Source: Kalmusia sp. IMI 367209 (lineage: Eukaryota; Ascomycota; Dothideomycetes; Pleosporales; Didymosphaeriaceae). From it: DNA of 64,000 bases. The position numbers and the translations under genes were made by a program. The first letter of the stretch is position 1. Every line of letters begins with the position of its first letter. Shown here piece after piece: positions 55,801 to 64,000 of this stretch. The notes beneath the pieces were generated by a model. That model saw nothing but the letters and a program-made list of their open reading frames with translations, had not been told where the DNA came from and did no database searches. The stretch is taken from NCBI GenBank assembly GCA_027946365.1, contig JAPEUQ010000014.1, positions 992,001-1,056,000 of the forward strand. Reading direction: 5' to 3'.

Positions 55801-58800
55801 AAGAGCCTGAAGAAGAAGAGCCTGAAGAAGAAGAGCCTGAAGAAGAAGAGCCTGAACATGCAAAGTCTGAACGTGAAAAGCCCGAAGATGACAAGCATAA
55901 AGGCCATAAGAAAGACCATAATACCAAGGAACCGACGTCTGAACATACTATCGAGATGAATGATCGGATTACCGAGGGAAATATTCATGAAGCAATAGAG
56001 CAGGCTACTCAGACTCCTGATCAACAGCGTATCGAGAAAGCTGTTGCTGAAGAAAGTACTACTGAACAGCTAGGTGATGAACAGTTAACTAAACAGTCAA
56101 CTGAAAAGGTCGCCCAAAATACTACCCAGGAACAAGCCCCTCCGTCTCCTATGGCAAAGCTCTATCAACAGGCTATAGAACAATCCATAAAGAAGACTGA
56201 AGAAATTACGAAACAAGGAACGAAACATTCTACAAGCTATCGAATCCCTGAGGGACAGGCCTTAGATCAAAACGCTCCCCTGCAACAGCAGCACCTCCAA
56301 CCGAAAACTCTGTTGTATCAAGATGAAAAGCAACCGGGCGAGGATAACGAAAAAGTTGATCCCGACGATTCTAATTTTAGCTCAGAGAGCAGTGAAAAAA
56401 TTCCGATCAGGGGTATCGACGCTCAAACACGTGGTGAGATGCCAATCCCATGGATGCATGAGTCTAGCAAGCAGGTTGGTGTGTCTTTCGACTCCCCACA
56501 GCGTCCGGTCATTGAACCAGAGATGTTAGAATCTGAGAAGCAGAATGAGAAACCGAACAGGCCATTGGACGTTCTTTTGTTGAAAGAACAGCGTATAGAA
56601 CAGAAGAGGATGGATCAACAACAAGCTACTACTCTTCCATCAACATCACAGCCTCATGATGATGTACAGAAGGCCTCGGAAACGAAAACGTCTGAAGGAA
56701 ATCCTCTAGACGAGGAGAATCTGGCTCGACAGCTTACGAATGAGGCTGGACCTGCGTCTCAGCAAACTGACGAGGTACCAGCGGTTCGAGGGCGCAAAGA
56801 AGAGATGAAGAGCCCCCACGACTCCTCTTCAGTACTCGATACTGACAAACAGAAAGGAGAAGCTGACACAGGAGAGGCGAATGTAGAAAAAACTGAGGCT
56901 AGTCCGTCGGGAACAGGCGGAGAATTGCCCTCTCTAGCACTTGAGTCAGTCTCTGATGAACAGCTGAAGAACCAAGAAGAGCGGAAGAAACAAGACGAAC
57001 TTAGACAGAAAGAGGAGCTGAAAAGGAAAGAGGAGATCAAGCAGCAGGGAGAGCTTGAAAGACAGCAGCTTGAGAGACAACAAGACAGGAAGAGACAGGA
57101 AGAGATAAAGATGCAAGAGCTTGAAAAGCAAGAAGAGCTTAAGAGGCAGGAGGAACTCATGAAAGATGAAGAAGAGATAAAGAGGCAGGAAGTGATGAAG
57201 AAGCAGGCATCGGAGAAAGTGCACACGAAGGCACTAGACTCTAAAGATGATACTACACAGGAAAGACAGCATAAGATGTCATTCTTCTCTTTGAAAAAAG
57301 ATAACGCACTGAAAAAGCAGGCCATTGCCGCCGAGTCAAACCCACCGGACTTCACCTTCGATTCATCCAGGTATCAAGAACCCGAGCCTGCAGAGGCTAA
57401 GCAGCAGGTACAAGCTACCGTCCAGTCTCAAGATCAGCTCCAGGAGCAGCTTAGCGAGCGAGCTGATCGCCACCGAGAAACTAAAGTGGAGGTCATAGGC
57501 GAGCAAGACAAAGGCGAAGATCAACAGCAAAGCGAGTCTGATCAGGCCCAGACGCATAGCGAGCTTCCGGAGAAGGGTGGTGAGTAGCCTAAAATACTAT
57601 TCATTCCGTTACTAAAGACAAGACCGAAAAGACAAGACCGAAGAAAAGCCGGATGAGAGTGGAGATCAGAGATTGATGGAGCCTAGTTTTCAACATGAAG
57701 AGCGACTCGAAGAGCAATTACTGAACGCTTATCAACGTAGACCTGTGCTGGAAAGTGGCCAGTTGCAGCGCAAAGGGCAATTCGAGCAGCAGTATGAAGA
57801 CTCACTGCACAAGGTCGATCAACTCAAACCGGAAGACAAGGATAAAGATACAAGTACTATTCCAGAAGGAATCGATGTTGGTGAAGGCGAATCGGGAGGT
57901 GGGGGCGATAGCAGCGAAGAAGATGATGATGACCATGGTGGCGACGGTGCTCAGGAAGGAAGGAAGCCAAAGCGCCGAAGAAGGGGAATACCAAAACATA
58001 AAAAGAAACACAGCTCCGCAGTTGACAGTGGAACAGGTCCTAAGCAACATAGTCATCCATATCAATCGCAAGAATCTCAGTCGTATGAGCTTCATCCACA
58101 AGAACAGCATGCACAGGACAATCGACCTGGCGCAGAAGCTAAGCACGAAGATGAGAACGATACCAAGAGCGCGTCCAAATTTCTAAAAACTAGTAACGCG
58201 GATGCCAACGAGCAGGAAGGTATGAGAACCTCCGATGCAAGCAATGGGAGACATGGTCAGTCAACGGATGGACTGGACGAAAAAGGCGGGCAAGAAGGCG
58301 AAAAGAAACATAGAGGCCGCGGTAGAGAAGCAAGAAGGAGAAGAACTGAGGCTCGAGCAGCCGCACGCCAGAATGCGGATCAAACACAACCTAACCATGA
58401 AGACAATGAGATAGTCGACGACGGAAGTGAAGATAAGCTATGGGATAGCGCAAATAAAGGCAAGGGGAAAGAGGCCACATCGCAGTCAGCGCAGCCCGCC
58501 CATTCCTCGTCACTGAATTCAAACATCTCAAAAAGTGTCTACTTCGAGGATCAGGTAAGGCATATGTTGTCCAGGCCGCACGACACATTTAAGACACAAT
58601 CTGTCACGAGCGCAAACCTTCAATCTTTATCTGACTCGAAAACCGAACTTGAACCCTCCAGCAGCCGGCCTTCCGTCCTCAGTACGCACCCTACCACCCC
58701 CGATAATCGATCTCTCAAAGACATAAATCCTAGTTACAAAGACAACTGTAGGCAGTCTCCAATATAGATGGGAAGCAAACTTGACTGATCGTTGAGTAGC

Positions 58801-59383
58801 AAACATGAGAAATACTTCTCTGGATAAGCTAATTACATATACAGAAGAGTTGAAAGATGCACAACTTTACCACTTCTATAGGAAGAACACGGAAGGCTAC
58901 ATCGGCCAAGCCGTCAATAACCCAAACGATCAACCCATTACCCCTATTGATCCGATCCCCGAGGTTCTCATAGACAGCGATGAGAGTTTCCGAGCCCGCC
59001 ACAGCAATACCCAAGTCCCCAATACCCATGTTCCCGTCCCAGCTCCCAGGGCCGAGCGAGAATTGAGCACTTCGTTTTTTGCTCAACCACCTGCTGCTGG
59101 GGAAGCAGGAACATCCCTGGTGCGTCGATATGATGTACCTTTCGAGGACCTTATGCTCTCTTCCTTCCTGAGCCGCGGGACCCAGAGCGAATCCGGCGAT
59201 GATAGGCATCATGCGGGTGGCCCAGAATCACCTGGAAAAGCGTATGGAAGTGATCCTGGGTCTATAGAAAGAGAGAGAGATAGCGGCGATAATGACATAG
59301 ATACGGTTAATAACGAAGAAGAAGGGTTCGATAGTGGGGAACAAGGCGATGATAAAGTGGGCGTTTATTCAAGTAAAGGGTAG
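52845..59383 (+). CDS. giant multi-pass membrane protein with repeat-rich charged tail
   Basis: Three proposed exons: 52845-57579, 57623-58747, 58800-59383, with introns GTGAGT-CAAG (43 nt) and GTAGGC-GTAG (52 nt); phases agree, product about 2,147 residues. ATG 52845 (ACAATGG context) was preferred to an ATG 45 nt upstream. Layout: one helix near the start; four 19-residue repeats at about 209-284 (YFRRVRVTFTRD type); about ten membrane helices to residue 690; a polar region; PKEEE/PEEEE repeats at about 963-1002; then more than 1,000 residues rich in Q, E and K, including a near-continuous EELKRQEE-type coiled coil at about 1370-1450, and a basic KPKRRRRGIPKHKKKH patch in exon 2. I recognise no family. 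If either intron is wrong, the region is two or three separate genes. Confidence 0.72.
53469..53696 (+). repeat. four 57-bp in-frame tandem repeats
   Basis: Copies start at 53469, 53526, 53583 and 53640, exactly 57 bp apart, and encode 19-residue units of the form V-R-x-Y-F-x-R-V-x-V-T-F-x-x-D-L. The middle two are nearly identical in DNA, suggesting recent duplication; the outer two have drifted. Confidence 0.9.
55731..55850 (+). repeat. eight 15-bp in-frame tandem repeats
   Basis: Eight copies of CCT-(A/G)AA-GAA-GAA-GAG encode five PKEEE followed by three PEEEE units. The copies are otherwise identical, typical of a length-variable coding minisatellite. Confidence 0.92.
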
Positions 59384-60268
59384 CCTACTCCTTGACTTGG
59401 GAGGATATGGAGTTGATCCCGTCAATGCGAGGGTGTAATTCTATTTGCGCAGGTAGTTTTCTTGTAAGATTTTAGGGCTTTCCTTCACTGTTGTTTAGCG
59501 CAGAAATTCATTGTATTCGAAACGTTCTGTTGTACGAGTCATTAGCTGTTAGTTGTGTTGTTTTATTTATGTTGTGGCAGACTTTATGTAATGCGCGACC
59601 AAACATCGTCAAAACTGTTTTGATCCGGTTTGCGTCACTGTTCTACGCCCAAATGATTTCAATGCTCATCTTCTTGGAGTTTATAATTTGTGTTCTGGCC
59701 ACAGTCCCCTTAATAGTGAAACCTTGAGTACAAACTTCGTTTCTGCAGAATGTGTGGTCGAGGATAGGCGATGTGCAGATAGGCCGCAAAGGATATTCTG
59801 TATTGTACAATAAGATTCCTTTCCTTCCGTGTGGCAACTGAGCCTTCTACATTGGAAAGGAATAATGAGTGCGACTTGGCACAGAAAGCAGCGCTGCTTC
59901 ACAAGGTCAGCCAAGAACCCCGGGATCTGCAATTGTCACTTTGCTTACAATTTCATGTTCATTTCTGGCAAAATATTAACTACAAACCTCCCCCCGGCAA
60001 ACCCCGCTCACTTGCATCACCTTCGAGAAATGCTGCGTAAAGTTTTCTCGTACCTGCGCCTATCAACCGAAGTACCACGAGCCAGCTGCATGCACAATCT
60101 TTCGAGACGGAGACTACAAAAAGACTTTTTGTTTAGGAATCATGGGAATGTTTTCAAGCACATCTCGCAGACCTCGATTAACGAGCAAGCACACAGAAGG
60201 CAATTATTGAACCCATTTCATCAGCGGCACAGTCTCCTCAGCAAGGTACATATGCACCGTCTTTTCCC
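59384..60268. other. intergenic region
   Basis: 3' flank of the giant gene and 5' flank of the gene at 60269. A short hydrophobic frame at 59491-59727 is not supported as a gene. An earlier exon of the next gene may lie near 60140-60268. Confidence 0.5.
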
Positions 60269-61040
60269 ATGAACGATTCATATAGCCCTTCGCAAGCGAA
60301 GCCTTCCGATACCTCTACGAGCCCGCTTGGAGATGATCTAACTCTTCAGAAAGCACAAGCTAAGCATAACACGTACGGCCTGCTGGAGCCCGTTGGCCGT
60401 GACACGTATGTCACGTCTCGCTCGTTTTGCCTACGACAGTCCTACGCATTCCGGCACCATTTTCATGCCGAATCCCGATCAACCCTTTTTTGCCCCATGG
60501 GTGACCACCAACGTCATGTATGGAGAGATCGTGGCCACCTCTGCGATGAAGGATGCAACTGATATCTGGATTCGCCTTATGAACGAGAAGTATCCCGACG
60601 AGATGCACCGCATCGAGCCGTGGCGTGATAACAACAGAGCTGTGATTCATATCATACGATCCCTTCCTGGTATGACGAAGTATGAGAAGGAGGTAGTGGA
60701 CTTGCTGCCCGAGAAGAATGAACCATCAAGCTGGATCTATGACGAGGAAGCGAAGTGTTTAGTTGTGTTTCCATATTGGATTGCCAAGCAACGGAAGACG
60801 AAGAAGGGACGGTCTCGGTCTGTACAGGTGTGTAATTCGATCACTGATAATATGGATCGTGGGGCCCCGTATTCGTGCTGGATTGATAAAGAGCAGAAGG
60901 AGGGCGTGTTGGAACTGCTCAGACGAAGAAGTAGGTGGCTGGTGATATGGGTCGGGCCGGAAAGGAGGGTAGTTAGCGAAGCGGAATTGGCCAGGATGTT
61001 TGAGAAGATGCAGACCGATGATTTGATGATGGAAGATTAG
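60269..61040 (+). CDS. hypothetical protein, two exons
   Basis: Exons 60269-60372 and 60440-61040 with a 67-nt intron (GTACGG to CGACAG); phase agrees, product about 234 residues. The main body is well formed: GTIFMPNPDQPFFAPWVTTN, then a helical region, a polar loop with KTKKGRSRS, and WLVIWVGPERRVVSEAELAR near the end. I do not recognise the family; no membrane segment or signal peptide is seen. The frame is open upstream of the ATG to about 60180, reading a Q/S/P-rich sequence, so the true start may be earlier and on another exon. Confidence 0.6.
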
Positions 61041-63170
61041 ATGAGGGCTGATGATCAAGTGGAGAGTCGCCGATTAGGAAGACAGCTCTGTGCGGTCGTG
61101 GATACGGGCCTGTTGAAGGTAACATTGTTTTCGAGATTGTGGAGCCGTATAAGCTTTTCTCTGGCCACTCTGTCAGCGCCAATGATAGAATACTGATAAA
61201 ATTATCCGAGTTCAATTTTTTGTATGCAATGATGTCGTGATGCTAGGAATATTTATGAGAGGGCAATTGCTTGGAGTCATATACCTGGAGAGTTCGGAGC
61301 CATTTATAAGGCCAGGTTCTCACCGAGATCCCAACTAGAAGCCACTATTGGGATAACTCCACTTGAGGGTGGGTATCCACCTCCTACAAGGGCTGCAACA
61401 TTCATACCCGTCCCGACGTGTCACTATGCTACGCCACTAGATGTGTCTACGTCCGCGAACTTGATGGCAGCTACACGTGTTGTCGCTAACTTGAACATAA
61501 CATTACGTCTTGTGCAAGAGATCCACTCTAAGCAGAAGCCAATCCATGTTCTCTCGTCTTCACCGGAGTCCTGCTACCTGAGATGCGTTTGTACACCCGT
61601 CACGTGCTCGCCTAACTACTTTAGCATCCTTGGCGCACTCTGTGTATATCAACAGCTGCCCCGCATCACCCGACTCTTCCTCCCCATTTCACTTCACTAT
61701 TTTACCCCAAATCCTACACTCTCCTACAGTTTGCGTTCGCAATGCAGACTTTCTAAGATGGCTTACAGCCCTGCACACTAGAGTGAGTCATCTCGCGTGC
61801 ACATCTCAAGTCATTAACTCTTCTCAGCCTCTGGGCGACTGATAGCGTGTCCGCGACGCGACTTACATTCACAGCTCACGCCGGCAACCTCACTCACCAC
61901 TTGCTCCCTCACTCTCACTTGACCAAATATGCGCCATCATACAACTGCCACGGTCTTTCAGCTGTTGCAATCTTGCCTCGCGCCATGCAACTACACATCA
62001 CTCCTCATCTCCAGCTGATGGCACTTCACCGCGTCGCTCTCGCTCACCTTCATCAATCTCGCCTTTCTCGCCAATCTCTCGCCAGAGCATTCGCCGCTAG
62101 CCTTACCAAACATGGACCACTAGCCATGTGGCGGCTTCGGCTCAGGTCAATCGTGGCTGGCTGTGTGTATGGGTTCAGTTGACAGCAATTCTCAGCTCAA
62201 GTTGCGGGCCGTGTGGAATCTGAGGGCTTTGTGCCTGGCCTGCCCGCAACCTCTCACCTGAGGCCCCTAGCGGTTTGCTGTCTTCTTGAATCTGGTGCTA
62301 GTACGCTCTAAGATTTTCGATTAGCCTCCGTGCGCTGGGTCCGGATTCTTTCAACCACTTCACTCACTGCTCTGCTCAACCGAAATATCTGTCATCGATA
62401 TACGCTACTGTTGTCTAGTCTTGTCTACATCATTGCAATTCGTCATCGACTCAACATGAAGTCCTACTAAGCCTTGGCCTCGATCTCAATTCGACCACGA
62501 CTATCTATCACGACCATGGTTTTCACCTGATGTCTCACACAACATCAAACATGTATTTCACATGGTCGACCATCATTCATTTTTCCTCTTCTGACCATGG
62601 AGCATAAGCCAAGCAGCCCAGCCAATGACACTCTCAGCTCTCATCGGACCCAGCGCACCTCACCTCGAACGAACAGAACGAAACCGAAGTGTGAAAAACA
62701 CGGCACCGGACAGGAGACGACACTTCTCCTGGGCGCTCCCGATCTGCGGATCGGTGCAGCGTTGAGCTCGATCGGGTTGAACGTCATGGATTTTAGTACA
62801 AGGTGTGGTTTGAGGCCACAGGGTTCCTTGCGCTTGGAAGATGGTCTCATCTCGAAGAATGGAAGGTGAAGGGAGGCGACATGTTGGCGTTGGATGACTC
62901 AATGAACCTAGACGATGGAAATTGGTCGCGAATATAATGGTTAGATTTGGAGACTAGCTCGGACTAGGAAAGCACATGATGGGTTTCAAAGAGATCGCCG
63001 TTGCTGCATAATGTTGGACTTGACTTCGCAAGTGACGATGGAATGTTGGATGTGTAGAGGGGCATATGACACAAATTAAGATAGTCTTTATGAAGAATAA
63101 CATGGACATCAAATCACTCCGACTCTAAGACCATTTGATTTTTTCTTTGTCTGCTTCGTTACCGCCTATA
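61041..63170. other. intergenic region
   Basis: About 2.1 kb. Short frames at 61443, 61847 and 62597 lack domains and look random. C/T-rich, with nothing else recognised. Confidence 0.55.
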
Positions 63171-64000
63171 TTATGCGCCACCAATCTCGAACGTCCCATT
63201 CAGCCTCAAGTCCCGACTACTCGCGCCAACCCAGACATTATACTCACCCCTCTGCAGCTTCCACTGCTGAGCAACAACGTCCCACACACTCAAATCTCGC
63301 CTTGTCAGCGCGAACGTCGCCACATCCGTCTTCCCTGGCTCTAGATCCACCTTTTGGAATCCCCGAAGCTGTCGCACGGGCGCATTAGGGATGCCGATGT
63401 ACAATTGTGCAATTTCCGCTGCAGTGAAGGTACCTTCGTTCGTAATGTTGGCCGTGATGGTGAGCACCTCCTCCCATAGCTGAGGATGCCCGCCTTGCAC
63501 AATGCCCACCGACGGGTCCGGATACTCCGCCGCATTCCCACCCACTTCCCCGATTTCCAGCGCACCGTATTCGAACGTAGTATACGTCAATCCGAACCCA
63601 AACTCGAACCTCGGCTCTACGTCATCTTTATCGAAGGCGCGATAATCAATGTAGAGTCCCTCAGTAAAGTTATCTTGCGGGAAGTAATCGAAGGAGACGG
63701 AGGAATTGAGGAGAGCGCCGTAGTCCGACTCGTTCTTCGCAATGGTGTAGGGTAGGCGACCGGAGGGTGCGACATCTCCATAGAGAATATCGACGAGGGA
63801 ATTTCCGCTTTCTTGGCCGGGGAGACCGGCGAAAAGGACGGCGGTTATATTGGGGTGGTCGATCCAGGAGTCGACTATGCGGATACCTGGGCTTAAATTA
63901 GTACAAGGTACAAGTGTAATAAAAGGCATGCTTACCGGCGGAATGGACAATGACGATTGTGTTTGTGCAATTTGCTGCTACGTTCTGGATGAGATTGTCG
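63171..64000 (-). CDS. GH3 beta-glucosidase, C-terminal part (runs off the window)
   Basis: Exons at 63886-63171 and 63936 to beyond 64000, with a 49-nt intron (GTAAGC, CCCAG) in phase. Seen: VIVHSAG followed across the intron by IRIVDSWIDHPNITAVLFAG, then GLPGQESGNSLVDILYGDVA, PSGRLPYTIA, FEFGFGLTYTTFEY and a fibronectin III-like end with VRQLRGFQKVDLEPGKT. This is the second catalytic-domain half plus the FnIII-like domain of fungal glycoside hydrolase family 3. The nucleophile Asp is in the missing N-terminal part. Such enzymes release glucose from beta-glucosides, usually outside the cell. The protein ends normally at 63171. Confidence 0.93.

Noticed and set aside
55589..57355. Antisense frames of 112-198 residues, very rich in Ser, Phe and Leu
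   Set aside because: They are complements of the PKEEE repeats and the E/K/Q-rich coiled coil of the giant gene.
59491..59727. 78-residue hydrophobic frame
   Set aside because: Lies in the 3' flank of the giant gene in AT-rich DNA; no start context or homology recognised.
61443..62869. Short frames of 90-112 residues
   Set aside because: Ser/His/Pro/Leu-rich translations of C/T-rich sequence with no domain.
1..64000. CRISPR arrays, bacterial operons, integrases, plasmid or phage elements
   Set aside because: None seen; all gene structures are fungal nuclear.

Overview
The window is nuclear DNA of a filamentous ascomycete (Pezizomycotina, most likely Dothideomycetes; the class is an inference). 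Evidence: introns of 41 to 95 nt with GTATGT/GTAAGT donors, CTAAC-like branch points and AG acceptors; a HET-domain gene, a DUF6594 gene, a fungal Zn2Cys6 transcription factor, a Pff1-type vacuolar protease, a fungal P-type H+-ATPase, an intron-bearing eukaryotic tRNA-Thr; and TA-rich islands like the scars of repeat-induced point mutation (RIP).

Layout. 0-7.6 kb is gene-poor and decayed: TA-rich islands, a weak hypothetical gene, a frameshifted secreted glucose/sorbosone-dehydrogenase-like gene and a threonine-aldolase-like pseudogene with two stops and two frameshifts. 7.9-14.3 kb is the most unusual block: a three-exon DUF6594 membrane protein, divergent from a five-exon gene that encodes two retropepsin-like aspartic protease domains in tandem followed by three C2H2 zinc fingers, then a HET-domain gene. 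14.9-16.0 kb holds a secreted esterase-like alpha/beta hydrolase. A 4.7-kb gap, GC-rich in its second half, leads to the plasma-membrane H+-ATPase (20.7-24.0 kb, six exons). 26.1-29.1 kb carries a divergent pair: a short copy of the complex I PSST/NDUFS7 subunit and a transcription factor with two C2H2 fingers plus a Zn2Cys6 cluster. 29.6-35.8 kb has a membrane-anchored coiled-coil protein and the vacuolar M28 protease. 37.4-41.6 kb has a small secreted cysteine-rich protein, a seven-exon cyclase-like hydrolase and a cytochrome P450. 42.9-46.6 kb is a divergent pair of BTB-like proteins. 47.2 kb is a PEBP-family protein, 49.9 kb a tRNA-Thr(CGT), 51.4 kb a methyltransferase-like protein. 52.8-59.4 kb is a roughly 2,150-residue multi-pass membrane protein with repeat-rich charged tails. 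The window ends inside a GH3 beta-glucosidase on the minus strand.

Function. Most genes are monocistronic and unrelated. Three local groupings may mean something: the DUF6594 / retropepsin-zinc-finger / HET block (candidate non-self recognition or incompatibility locus), the complex I copy facing a transcription factor, and the secreted protein / cyclase-like / P450 neighbourhood. Exon boundaries were derived by eye from splice motifs and phase; no searches were run, so all family names rest on recognised motifs.
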